Source of the DNA: Flavobacterium circumlabens
Lineage (GTDB): Bacteria > Bacteroidota > Bacteroidia > Flavobacteriales > Flavobacteriaceae
Reading direction: 5' to 3'
Length of the DNA: 64,000 bases
Assembly (NCBI RefSeq): GCF_004345565.1
Contig: NZ_SLWA01000002.1
Span: 682,001 to 746,000 of the forward strand
In this document: piece by piece, positions 49,093-58,359 of the stretch
Layout of the letters: every line of letters starts with the position of its first letter
Numbering within the stretch: position 1 is the stretch's first letter
Translations under genes and position numbers: made by a program
Notes under the pieces: model-generated
What the model was told of the DNA's origin: nothing
What the model saw: only the letters and a program-made list of their open reading frames with translations
Databases searched by the model: none

Positions 49093-49509
49093 ATGAAAAA
49101 TGTATTAAAAATATCCGCACTTATATTCTTATTTATAACCATTAGTTGCCAAGCACAACAAATGGTGCAAACACCTAATGATGTTTATAAATTAAAAGCA
49201 AATGAACAGCAATTTCTCAATAAGCCTTTAAAAAATCTTCTTAAAGAAATAAAACCAGAGATAAAAATGGCTTACGGATCGTTGGATAATCCATGTTATT
49301 TTGCTTTTAGATTTATTAGTCCTAAAGAGATAGAAAGCAAACCTGCCAATTCTAATATACTCGGATTATATGTATATGTAAAAGAGGTTGTTGATGAGTG
49401 GGGACTTGGCAAAAGACCTAAAGAAATAGAATTTATATGGACAAAAGAGGATCTGGAAAAGTACGGTAATTTTACTATAATTCGAATTAAAGTATTAGGG
49501 AAAGATTAA
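49093..49509 (+). CDS. Tandem small exported protein, paralogue 5 of 6
   Basis: 138 residues from the ATG at 49093, five bases after copy 4; the longer frame from 49009 is out of register with the paralogues' N-termini. Leader ALIFLFITISC, then QAQQ. The core is identical to copies 1, 3 and 6. Loop GSLDNPCYFAFRFISPKEIE and tail WTKEDLEKYGNFTIIRIKVL. Confidence 0.75.
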   Translation: MKNVLKISALIFLFITISCQAQQMVQTPNDVYKLKANEQQFLNKPLKNLLKEIKPEIKMAYGSLDNPCYFAFRFISPKEIESKPANSNILGLYVYVKEVVDEWGLGKRPKEIEFIWTKEDLEKYGNFTIIRIKVLGKD

Positions 49510-49514
49510 AAAAT

Positions 49515-49946
49515 ATGAAAAATACTGTCAAAATAGTAGCAATATTATTATTTGTTATAAATTTCAACTGCAAAGCACAACAAATGGTACAAACACAAGA
49601 TGATATTTATAAATTAGTATCCAATGAAGAGCAATTTCTCAACAAGCCTTTAAAAAACCTTCTGAAAGAAATAAAACCAGAGATACAATCAGCTTTTGGA
49701 GTCAAGGTTCCAAAAGGTTATCCATGCTATTTTATGTTTTCATTTAATAGTTCACACGAATTAAAACAAAAAATGATAGAGGGAAAATTTACAGGATTAT
49801 ATGTTTATGTAAAAGAGCCTGTTGATGAATGGGATAATGGTAAGAGACCACAAGAAATAGAGTTTGAATGGACCAAAAAAGATGTTGAAAAATACGGCAA
49901 TTTAACTGTAATTAAAATTCAGGTAATTGATCAGACAGAAGATTAA
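49515..49946 (+). CDS. Tandem small exported protein, paralogue 6 of 6
   Basis: 143 residues, five bases after copy 5. Leader AILLFVINFNC, then KAQQ. Core QFLNKPLKNLLKEIKPEIQ. Loop and tail (GYPCYFMFSFNSSHELKQKM, WTKKDVEKYGNLTVIKIQVI, DQTED) are closest to copy 1. This suggests that the array grew by unequal duplication with reuse of the ends. Confidence 0.75.
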   Translation: MKNTVKIVAILLFVINFNCKAQQMVQTQDDIYKLVSNEEQFLNKPLKNLLKEIKPEIQSAFGVKVPKGYPCYFMFSFNSSHELKQKMIEGKFTGLYVYVKEPVDEWDNGKRPQEIEFEWTKKDVEKYGNLTVIKIQVIDQTED

Positions 49947-49951
49947 ATAAC

Positions 49952-50005
49952 ATGAAAAATATAGTAAAACTCTTCTTTGGGATTTTTTTTAAAATGAAAA
50001 TGTAA
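49952..50005 (+). pseudogene. Truncated seventh paralogue (signal peptide only)
   Basis: ATG-AAA-AAT-ATA at 49952 reads MKNIVKLFFGIFFKMKM and stops at TAA 50003-50005. The first residues match the leader of the other copies (MKNILK/MKNTVK) and the 5-base spacing is kept, but the frame is broken. It marks the decayed end of the array, next to a convergent phosphatase gene. Confidence 0.6.
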
Positions 50006-50013
50006 GATCAGCA

Positions 50014-50775
50014 TTAAAATGTTTTAAAATAACAGAGACTAAACTGTTTGCCATCATAGGAAGGCATAAGAAAAGAAGTCAATTTTTTTTCTTTGCCATT
50101 AAATAATTTTCGGGAAAGATAAGGATTGAGCCAGTAGGCTGCTTTGGTGCTCAGTATTCCGATTCCGGCTCCGGCGGCTACATCCGTAAGCCAGTGCCTG
50201 TTGTTGTACATTCTGAAAACTCCTGTTCCCGTGGCGATGGCATAACCCGCAACGCCGTACCAAATGGACTGGTCCTTGTACTCCTGATACAGAAACTCGG
50301 CACCCGCAAAAGCGATAGCAGTATGTCCTGATGGAAAAGAATCATTGGTAGTTCCGTCGGGCCTCTCTACATTTGTGATTGATTTTAACCCAAAAACAGT
50401 TCCCACACAAATAATGGTGGAGGTAGCCAGAATAACAGAGCGGTCCCTCATGTTGTTTTTGCCTTTAACGCCAAAAGCATTTAGAGCGTATACGGAGACT
50501 GCCGGAACATATCTTGAAAAATCATCGATAGTTACTTTCGTGTCGATGCTTTCGTTAACTTCATTACGAATCTGAAAATTAAAGCTTTTTATCTGCCCGC
50601 TTTCAGCTCCCCACAAACCGTAACCAAATAAGATCCCCGGAATGATGAGCTGTTTGTAATTGAAACGTATATTTTTGACAGTATCAGCAGCGATACTATC
50701 TTTTTGCTTGTAATCCTGCGCAATTGCGGTACAGGATATCGAAAGCAAAAATAGAAACAGGCTGATTTTTCTCAT
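50014..50775 (-). CDS. PAP2-superfamily phosphatase
   Basis: 253 residues with a signal peptide (LFLFLLSISCTAIAQ). The three PAP2 motifs are complete: K-x6-RP (KSITNVERPDG), PSGH (DSFPSGHTAIAF) and R-x5-H-x3-D (RMYNNRHWLTDVAAG). Such enzymes hydrolyse lipid pyrophosphates or lipid A phosphates at the envelope (LpxE/PgpB-like). The exact substrate is not shown. The C-terminal ~40 residues have no recognised domain. It is convergent with the paralogue array. Confidence 0.9.
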   Translation of the reverse strand: MRKISLFLFLLSISCTAIAQDYKQKDSIAADTVKNIRFNYKQLIIPGILFGYGLWGAESGQIKSFNFQIRNEVNESIDTKVTIDDFSRYVPAVSVYALNAFGVKGKNNMRDRSVILATSTIICVGTVFGLKSITNVERPDGTTNDSFPSGHTAIAFAGAEFLYQEYKDQSIWYGVAGYAIATGTGVFRMYNNRHWLTDVAAGAGIGILSTKAAYWLNPYLSRKLFNGKEKKLTSFLMPSYDGKQFSLCYFKTF

Positions 50776-50973
50776 TTAAATCTATGAATTAATATACAAT
50801 ACCATAACGGACTTTCAAAATTCCATCGGGACTATTTCCGTATCATTTAAGTCTTAAGTTTAAAGATATTAATTTTATGGGAGTCTGCCACAAGTTACGT
50901 TTTCAATTTGACTTAATTTCTCCTTAAGTTTTGAATTCTCTTTCTTTAAAAGACTAATTTGTGCCTGAAACAC

Positions 50974-53900
50974 TTATTTATTCAATGCAATATATTCTGA
51001 CGGCGTCATCGAAAAATGTTTTTGAAAGTTTCTTCCAAAACTCGTTTGTGATTTATAGCCCACCATTTCAGCAATTTCATACATTTTGAAATTCTCATTC
51101 AAAAGCAGTTCTGCTGCTCTCTTTAAACGTACAATATTGATCAGTTCGTTCGGACTCAAATTCGAAATATCTTTGATTTTTCGATACAGGGTAGAACGGC
51201 TCATATTCATGATCTCGGCAAGAGATTCCACACTTAAATCAGGGTCCGTAATGTTTTTAAGAATTTCATCATCGAGTTTTTTAAGAAACTTTTCATCGGT
51301 TTTATTGTGTGCGATGCTTTTAATGTGCGAAAGGGGAGAACTCGCATAATAATTCATAATCTGTTTTCGGTTTTCGATCAAATTATTCGCCTGAACTTTT
51401 AGGTAATCCATAGAAAAAGGTTTGGCAATATAGGCGTCGGCACCCACTTCCAAACCATCAATCTGTGATTTCAGAGAGTTTTTAGCCGTTAATAAAATCA
51501 CCGGAATATGACTGGTTTCTAAATTTGTTTTAATCTCCTTGCACATTGAAATTCCGTCCATGACAGGCATTGATACATCGCTGATCACAAGCTGAATATT
51601 TTCGTTATGAATTACTTTCAGTGCCTCTTCGCCATTTTCTGCTTTTAAAATAGTGTACGAAGAAGCTAATCCCGCAGTAATGAAATCCAATAAATCGATA
51701 TTGTCTTCTACGACTAAAACCTGAGGTTTTTCATTTTTGGTTTCTACTTCTGTTTTTTCTGTTTGCGTTTGGTTCCCTTCTTTTTCAGAATCGGTATACA
51801 ACATAAATTCCTCTTCCTGATGCAGCGGTAACACAAGCTCGAAAATATTGAGTTTGGCATGTAAGACTAATTGTAAAGTTCCGTTGTGCAGTTGTGTTAA
51901 GGCATGCGCCAGTGAAAGGCCAATTCCTGTTCCGGAAGTACTGTCCATATTATCCACTCTGAAAAAGGGCTCAAAAATTTTGTCTTTGAGCTGAAACGGA
52001 ATCAGATTTCCATCGTTTTGAACCAGCAGCGTCAGTTTCTTATCCTCTCTGTAAAGCGTTATCGAAACCTTATCTGTGGAGTATTTGATAGCGTTGCTGA
52101 TTAAATTACTCAGGATTTTTTTCAGGGCTTCTTTATCCACAAAGGCAAAAATGTCTTTTTCACCGAGCTGCATTTCAAATTCAATTCCTCTTTCTTCAAT
52201 TAATGGGCTGAATCTCAAATGCAGATTTCGGACGATAGACGAAATATTGGCCTCCACAAAAGTCAGTTTCAAACCGCCAATTTCTGATTTTCTGAAGTCT
52301 AATAATTCATTCACCAATTTCAGCAATCTCGATGTGTTTTTTTTCATTATCGAAAGATTCTGCGGTACCTCAGGCGATTGGTGTTCCATAATCAAAAGTT
52401 TCTCCAGCGGCCCTTTGATAAGGGTCAGCGGAGTCCTGATTTCATGGGCAACGTTGGTAAAAAAGTCAATCTTGGCCTGATAGATTTCTTTTTCTTTTTC
52501 GTCGTTCAGATGTTTTATTTTGCGGTTATTCTTAATCTGTGTCAGATTTTGAGAATACCGGATAATGTAATAAAATAAGCCGCAAATCAATAGAAAATAA
52601 AAGCAATAGGCGTACGAACTCGCCCAAAAGGGTGGCAAAATCCTGATTTTCAGCTTCACTTCCTTACTCCATACCCCAAAACTGTTTAGCGACTTTACCT
52701 TAAAAACATAAGACCCCGGAGCCAGTTCCGTAAAGAAAACTTTATTGTTTCGTTCCAGGTATACCCAGTCCGTGTTGACATTTTCAAGCTGATACCAATA
52801 TTCGGTAAGTTCTGGAGCGGTATAGTTTAGGGACGCAAATTCAAGATTAAATGACGACTGATTGTTGTTCAGTTCCAATTCATCGAGATGGGAAATAGAT
52901 TGTTTTAGGGGTGAGTCATTTTTATTGACCTCTACATCCTTGTTATTGATCTGAAGGTTGGTGATAAAAGTAGAAGGCGTGTATTTGTTTTTCGTAAAAT
53001 GCTTCGGATTAAAACTAATCATTCCGTTTAGGTTTCCAAAATACATATCGCCGTTATTGTCTTTATACGCTGAACTGTAATTAAACTGATCGCTTAATAA
53101 ACCATTGGCAGTAGTGAAAATTTTGATGCTTTTATGATCCGGACTAAATTTTACCAGACCTTTGGAAGTGGTCAGCCATAAATTTTTGGCATCGTCTTCT
53201 AAAATAGAATACACCACACTGCTCGGAAGACTATTTTTGCTCGTAAATTTGGTAAAAGTCCTCGTTTTTTTATCAAAAAGATTCAGTCCGTTTTCAGTAG
53301 CAAACCAGAGATTTTTGTGGCTGTCTTCAAAAATAGAATTAATCGAATTATTGCTGATGCCGCCCGGATTTTTATAATCATACATAAAAACGGCTCTTTT
53401 ATGGCTTTTCGGATTATAAAAAAACAAACCGTCCCTGTAGCTTCCTGCCCAGTAATTACCGTCACTATCTTCTTTAAAACTCGTGTAATGCGTGCTTTCC
53501 GGAAATATTTTCAGGATATCGAAATTGTCATTTTTTTCGTTAAACCGATAAATTCCCATAGTTGTAACGACCATCAGATCTTTGTTTTTTGTTTCGGAAA
53601 AAGAAAAAATAAAATTGCTTCTCAAACCACTTGACGGATCATTGGCACTGTAATGTCTTATAACAGAACCGGTTTTATGATCTAAAACATCTAAACCATG
53701 TTCGAAAGTGCCCACCCAGATTTTGTTTTTCCTCGGCAATAAAGCATGAATATTGTAATACGAAACACCGCTTTTACTGCCATTGGGCAGGTACGAAGTA
53801 AATTGCTGTGTTTTCGGATTAAACCGGTTCAGTCCGGCATCCTCGGTACCAATCCAGAGGTCACCGTAATCATCTTTGTGAATTTCCCTTACGGCGCTTC

Positions 53901-54924
53901 CGCTAATGGAATTCTGGTTCTTCTGAGGGAAATATTTCTTAAACTGCGTGTATTGTTTTTGATGGTAATTGATTCCGCCAAAATACGTTCCGATCCAGAT
54001 TCCGTTTTCCTTATCAATGGTGATCGAGTAGGCAGCATTATCTGAAATCGCATAGGGATCATTAAAGTTTTTACGAAGATTTAGGCTTGCTTTTGTTTTA
54101 AGATCATAAACATATACGCCGGATTCGCTGGCAATCCAGAGTTCTTCATGGCCTTTCTTTTTAAATTGTCGGACAAAAACAGGTTCTTTAACAGAGAATT
54201 TTAAATCTGTTGTATTTTTAGTAGTGACATTATAAACCAATACACCATGATCCTGCGTACCAATCAGAATATTGTTTTTGTCTAAAGCATAAATAACAGT
54301 AATCCTAAAGTTCGCTTTATTTGCTGGGGGATTTATAGTAATATTTTCAAACGAAAGACTTTCTTCAGAATAATGGTAGACTTTATTTAGAGAAGAAGCC
54401 CAAATCTCACCATTTTCATCGCTGGTGATAGAGGTAGTAATAAAGTATTTATTAGGATTAAAAGTCTTGGTTTCTTTTTTTGTGGTGGCGTATTTGTAAA
54501 GGATATTTCCGGATATAAACCAGATGTTTCCTTTTTTATCATGATTTATATCGTTGATCCTGTCATTAATAGCTTCGTTCAGCACCGTAAACTGATCTGT
54601 CTTTTTATCGTATTGATACAAACCTTTATCAGTTCCTACCCAAATAATACCTTTATATGGATGCAGCGATTGTATATAATTGCTTCCGAGGCTGTGTACA
54701 GGGTCTGACTGACTTCTGTACGTCTTAAAACGATACCCGTCAAAGCGGTTCAGGCCGTCTTTCGTGCCAAACCACATAAAACCGTCTTCGTCCTGCATGG
54801 AGGTAATGACAGTATTATTGGAAAGTCCTTCTTCCACCTGAAAATGCTTAAAATAATATTCTTGCGAATGAATAAAATTCATCGAAAAAAAGGATACTAA
54901 CAGAAAAAGAAAGAATTTACGCAT
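50974..54924 (-). CDS. Hybrid two-component system sensor/regulator (HTCS) of the adjacent PUL
   Basis: About 1316 residues from the ATG at 54924 (an ATG at 54942 is possible). Signal peptide (FFLFLLVSFFSMNFIHS). Some 700 residues of Reg_prop propeller repeats follow (e.g. GFMWFGTKDGLNRFDGYRFK, GDLWIGTEDAGLNRFNPKTQ). A Y_Y_Y domain and a transmembrane helix (YAYCFYFLLICGLFYYIIRY) come next. The kinase has HEIRTPLTLIKGPLEKLLIM with the phospho-His and the G-box GTGIGLSLAHAL. The receiver has VISDVSMPVMDG, and the C-terminus carries the AraC HTH (LAEIMNMSRSTLYRKIKDIS, IAEMVGYKSQTSFGRNFQKH). This fused sensor detects oligosaccharides in the periplasm and activates the PUL. It is divergent from susC. 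Confidence 0.96.
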   Translation of the reverse strand: MRKFFLFLLVSFFSMNFIHSQEYYFKHFQVEEGLSNNTVITSMQDEDGFMWFGTKDGLNRFDGYRFKTYRSQSDPVHSLGSNYIQSLHPYKGIIWVGTDKGLYQYDKKTDQFTVLNEAINDRINDINHDKKGNIWFISGNILYKYATTKKETKTFNPNKYFITTSITSDENGEIWASSLNKVYHYSEESLSFENITINPPANKANFRITVIYALDKNNILIGTQDHGVLVYNVTTKNTTDLKFSVKEPVFVRQFKKKGHEELWIASESGVYVYDLKTKASLNLRKNFNDPYAISDNAAYSITIDKENGIWIGTYFGGINYHQKQYTQFKKYFPQKNQNSISGSAVREIHKDDYGDLWIGTEDAGLNRFNPKTQQFTSYLPNGSKSGVSYYNIHALLPRKNKIWVGTFEHGLDVLDHKTGSVIRHYSANDPSSGLRSNFIFSFSETKNKDLMVVTTMGIYRFNEKNDNFDILKIFPESTHYTSFKEDSDGNYWAGSYRDGLFFYNPKSHKRAVFMYDYKNPGGISNNSINSIFEDSHKNLWFATENGLNLFDKKTRTFTKFTSKNSLPSSVVYSILEDDAKNLWLTTSKGLVKFSPDHKSIKIFTTANGLLSDQFNYSSAYKDNNGDMYFGNLNGMISFNPKHFTKNKYTPSTFITNLQINNKDVEVNKNDSPLKQSISHLDELELNNNQSSFNLEFASLNYTAPELTEYWYQLENVNTDWVYLERNNKVFFTELAPGSYVFKVKSLNSFGVWSKEVKLKIRILPPFWASSYAYCFYFLLICGLFYYIIRYSQNLTQIKNNRKIKHLNDEKEKEIYQAKIDFFTNVAHEIRTPLTLIKGPLEKLLIMEHQSPEVPQNLSIMKKNTSRLLKLVNELLDFRKSEIGGLKLTFVEANISSIVRNLHLRFSPLIEERGIEFEMQLGEKDIFAFVDKEALKKILSNLISNAIKYSTDKVSITLYREDKKLTLLVQNDGNLIPFQLKDKIFEPFFRVDNMDSTSGTGIGLSLAHALTQLHNGTLQLVLHAKLNIFELVLPLHQEEEFMLYTDSEKEGNQTQTEKTEVETKNEKPQVLVVEDNIDLLDFITAGLASSYTILKAENGEEALKVIHNENIQLVISDVSMPVMDGISMCKEIKTNLETSHIPVILLTAKNSLKSQIDGLEVGADAYIAKPFSMDYLKVQANNLIENRKQIMNYYASSPLSHIKSIAHNKTDEKFLKKLDDEILKNITDPDLSVESLAEIMNMSRSTLYRKIKDISNLSPNELINIVRLKRAAELLLNENFKMYEIAEMVGYKSQTSFGRNFQKHFSMTPSEYIALNK

Positions 54925-55152
54925 TGTTATATTTTTTATCATAAAAAGAAGTTTCTTCAAATCGTGTCAATGTTCAACAGAATGTTGCACGACGTTTAAA
55001 ATTTCAAAATAATTATACCATTTGAATCATTTGAGATAGAAATTGACACAAATCAAGCATTTTATTTTGAATAAAAATCATCTACTTTGGATTTTAAATA
55101 AATGATATTGATAATTTTTAGGCAAAAAAAGTATAGTATCAATAAAATTAAG

Positions 55153-55181
55153 TTTGAAAAAATACGTCAAATATAATTTTG
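55153..55181 (+). promoter_or_regulatory. Full Bacteroidota promoter ahead of susC (TTTG-N17-TAATTTTG)
   Basis: TTTG (55153-55156) and TAATTTTG (55174-55181) with a 17-nt spacer match the consensus. The start of susC is 131 bp downstream, leaving a leader of over 100 nt. This 388-bp intergenic region (54925-55312) is the likely binding target of the divergent HTCS regulator. No other element is evident. Confidence 0.75.
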
Positions 55182-55312
55182 AAATTAAATGAACAGATTA
55201 TTACTAAAGAACAATATTAATTATTTTTTAGTTCGCATCAGAGACGATTAGAATATTTAATAATTAAATGTAAAACCAACCAAAAAAGAAAACTATCTAA
55301 AATGAAAAATCA

Positions 55313-58300
55313 ATGAAAACAAAGTTCACTCAAATTTTAAAGCAGAGATATTACCTCTTGTTTTTCTTTAGTTTATTAGTACAACAAACGTATGCCCAAC
55401 AAATTGCCATAAAAGGAAAAGTAACATCGGCAACAGGAGAAGCAATTCCGTTTGCCAATGTAATTATCAAAAACACTTCAAATGGTGCTGTTACCGATTT
55501 TGACGGAAGCTTTTCGATTACAGCCAAGGCAAATGACATTTTGGTTTTTAGCTCCCAGGGTTATAAATCGAAAGAAGCAGCCATCAACAACCAGACTTCC
55601 ATAAATATTGCACTGGCAGAAGATGCCCTGGCACTTAATGAAGTGGTGCTGGTGGGATACGGTTCCCAGCAAAAGAAAGATTTAACCGGAGCGATATCTT
55701 TAGTAAAGGCCGATGAAATCCAAAAGCGACAAATTACAACAGTAGCCGATGGACTGCAAGGCCTTGTTACGGGCGTAAAAGTTCGTGGCGGAGGAAAACC
55801 GGGTCAGGAAGCGAATATTGAAATCCGTGGTCTGAAAAATCTTCAGAATGCAAATCCATTATACGTAATTGACGGTTTGGTTACTTCAGCCAACAGGGAT
55901 TTTAACCCGAACGATATCGAAAGCATCCAGGTTTTAAAAGATGCCTCGGCAGCCGCCATTTATGGGTCAAGAGCCGCCAATGGTGTCATTATTATTACCA
56001 CCAAAAAAGGGAAGAAAGGACCGCTTAAAGTAGAAGTTTCCGCCAAAACAAGTTTTACCACAATGCCTACTTACAGTTTAACGGGAACGGAGGAGTTCGC
56101 AAAATTAAACAATCAGGCCTATGATAATGCTAAATTGGATAGTGGTGGAAATACAATATACAATAGACAAAATCTTAATATGGCCGTAAATACAGACTGG
56201 CAGAAAGAAGTTTTTAAAACCGGAATGATTAAGGATTATAATGCCAGTGTTTCCGGTGGGGGCGATAATTCGACTTTCTTTATGTCGGCCAATTATTTCG
56301 GAAATGAAGGAACGGTGATTTCAACAGATTTTGACAGGATTTCATTCCGTGTTAATTCAAGCGGATCAAAAGGAATTTTCAGCATTGGGGAAAACCTGGC
56401 CATCAGTAATTCTAAAACAGATGAAATGTCCGGAAATCCAATTATTGATGTGTACAGACTAACACCGACGATTCCGGTATATGACGCATCTAACCCAGGC
56501 GGTTATGGTTATGGAAAACAGGGCGTAGCCGATACTTTTGGTACCAACCCTTTGGCCATTGCTGATTTTGCAGACACTAAAAATGAAAATTTCAGGATCA
56601 GGGGAAATATCTGGGCCGAAATAAAATTTGCATCCTGGTTAAAATACCGTTTCAATTTTGGATATGAATCCAGTTTTGATTCGTACAAATTTCTTAGAAA
56701 AGTGGGGAACTGGTCCTTAAACCAACCACCGGATCAATCGTATACAGATCAGAACAAAGGAAGATCAGAAACAAAACTGTTTGAAAATACCCTGACTTTC
56801 AAAAAAGAATTCGGTAAACATGACCTGACTATTTTAGTGGGGCAGACTTTTCAAAAAGACATATACAATCAAATTTACGGAACAAAGAGAAATCTGCCGA
56901 TAAATTCAGCAACAGGGCAGTACTATGATGTTTTAAATCAGGGCGATTCGCCGGTAGTGGGAGGTTACATCAATGAAGCGGCGCTGGCCTCTTATTTAGG
57001 AAGATTAGAGTACAATTATGATAACCGTTACTTATTCAACGCTGTAATCAGACGTGACGGATCATCAAAATTCAGTAAGGGAAATCAATGGGGAAATTTC
57101 CCCTCCCTTTCTGCCGGATGGAGAATTAGCAATGAATCTTTCTTTAAATCAGAATTCATTAAAGATTTAAAATTAAGAGCGAGTTACGGAGAATTAGGCT
57201 CCGGAAACATTAAGGAGTACGAATCTAAAAGTTTTATTAATAATTTCGGACAGATTGTTTTAGGAGACACACAAAATTTATATCCTTCTGCAACTCAGGT
57301 TAAACTTTCAAACGCAGAATTGCGTTGGGAAAAGCTAAAACAAACCAACTTTGGTTTAGACGTTGCCGTTTTAAATAATGATTTGCGTTTTACAGCCGAT
57401 TATTTTATCGCCCGTACCGAAGATGTATTGTTTGGTTTCCCAATTTTATTAACGACAGGTAACGACGGAGGAAACCCAATTTCGAATGCGGCAACTGTAG
57501 AAAATAAAGGTATTGAACTGGAATTGGCCTACAGCAAAAAAATCAATGACTTCTCGTTTAATGCTTCTTTAAATTTCACAAAAGTAAATAACAAACTGGT
57601 TGCCTTAGGGAACGGACAAAACGAAAATATTGTAGGGAACACCATGACACGTGCAGGAAATGCTGTCGGAATGTGGTATGTTTTACAAACGGACGGTTTG
57701 TTTCAGTCTCAGGAAGAAGTTCAAAATTACAAGAATGCAGCCGGAAAAGTAATTATGCCCAATGCCGTACCGGGAGATATTCGTTTTAAAGATGTGAATG
57801 GTGACGGGGAAATTAACAATAAAGACAAAGACATTGTCGGAAGCCCGTGGCCTGAATTTGAAATGGGATTCAATGCCGGAGCAGAATACAAAGGTTTTGA
57901 TTTCTCTATGAACTGGATTGCGTCGCACGGTGCAACTGTTTATGACGGATTTAGAAGCGTAGTAGATCGTTTTGATGATAATAGTAATTACAGAACCGGA
58001 ATTCAGCCGTGGACTCCTGAAAATCCAAATACTGATTTTCCAAGAATTACAAAAGGGTCAACATTAAATTCAAGAGGAGACAGTGATCGTTTCTTAGAAA
58101 GCGGAGATTTTATCAGACTTAAATATATTGGATTTGGGTACAATTTACCGGATAGTGTTTTAAAAAATTCAGGAATTACAAGAGCAAGATTAACATTATC
58201 AGCACAAAACGTTATTACCATTACAAAATACAAAGGGTTAGATCCGGAGTTTACCAACAGTAATATTTTCGAAAGAGGTGTAGATAATGGTGCCTTCCCG

Positions 58301-58342
58301 AATCTTCAGACGTATTCTTTTGGTGTTGAATTTAGCTTTTAA
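55313..58342 (+). CDS. SusC/RagA-family TonB-linked outer-membrane transporter
   Basis: 1009 residues, full-length. The signal peptide (YYLLFFFSLLVQQTYAQ) is followed by a carboxypeptidase-D-like regulatory domain (IKGKVTSATGEAIPFANVII). Then come the SusC box NEVVLVGYGSQQKKDLTGAI (TonB-box-like), the plug (LQNANPLYVIDGLVTSANRD, SAAAIYGSRAANGVIIITTK) and a long beta-barrel. The C-terminus ends NLQTYSFGVEFSF, an outer-membrane barrel end. SusC forms a lidded transporter with SusD and takes up oligosaccharides. An upstream ATG (55302) opens a four-codon frame, so translation starts at the second ATG. Confidence 0.97.
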   Translation: MKTKFTQILKQRYYLLFFFSLLVQQTYAQQIAIKGKVTSATGEAIPFANVIIKNTSNGAVTDFDGSFSITAKANDILVFSSQGYKSKEAAINNQTSINIALAEDALALNEVVLVGYGSQQKKDLTGAISLVKADEIQKRQITTVADGLQGLVTGVKVRGGGKPGQEANIEIRGLKNLQNANPLYVIDGLVTSANRDFNPNDIESIQVLKDASAAAIYGSRAANGVIIITTKKGKKGPLKVEVSAKTSFTTMPTYSLTGTEEFAKLNNQAYDNAKLDSGGNTIYNRQNLNMAVNTDWQKEVFKTGMIKDYNASVSGGGDNSTFFMSANYFGNEGTVISTDFDRISFRVNSSGSKGIFSIGENLAISNSKTDEMSGNPIIDVYRLTPTIPVYDASNPGGYGYGKQGVADTFGTNPLAIADFADTKNENFRIRGNIWAEIKFASWLKYRFNFGYESSFDSYKFLRKVGNWSLNQPPDQSYTDQNKGRSETKLFENTLTFKKEFGKHDLTILVGQTFQKDIYNQIYGTKRNLPINSATGQYYDVLNQGDSPVVGGYINEAALASYLGRLEYNYDNRYLFNAVIRRDGSSKFSKGNQWGNFPSLSAGWRISNESFFKSEFIKDLKLRASYGELGSGNIKEYESKSFINNFGQIVLGDTQNLYPSATQVKLSNAELRWEKLKQTNFGLDVAVLNNDLRFTADYFIARTEDVLFGFPILLTTGNDGGNPISNAATVENKGIELELAYSKKINDFSFNASLNFTKVNNKLVALGNGQNENIVGNTMTRAGNAVGMWYVLQTDGLFQSQEEVQNYKNAAGKVIMPNAVPGDIRFKDVNGDGEINNKDKDIVGSPWPEFEMGFNAGAEYKGFDFSMNWIASHGATVYDGFRSVVDRFDDNSNYRTGIQPWTPENPNTDFPRITKGSTLNSRGDSDRFLESGDFIRLKYIGFGYNLPDSVLKNSGITRARLTLSAQNVITITKYKGLDPEFTNSNIFERGVDNGAFPNLQTYSFGVEFSF

Positions 58343-58359
58343 TTTTAAAAAACAGCATA

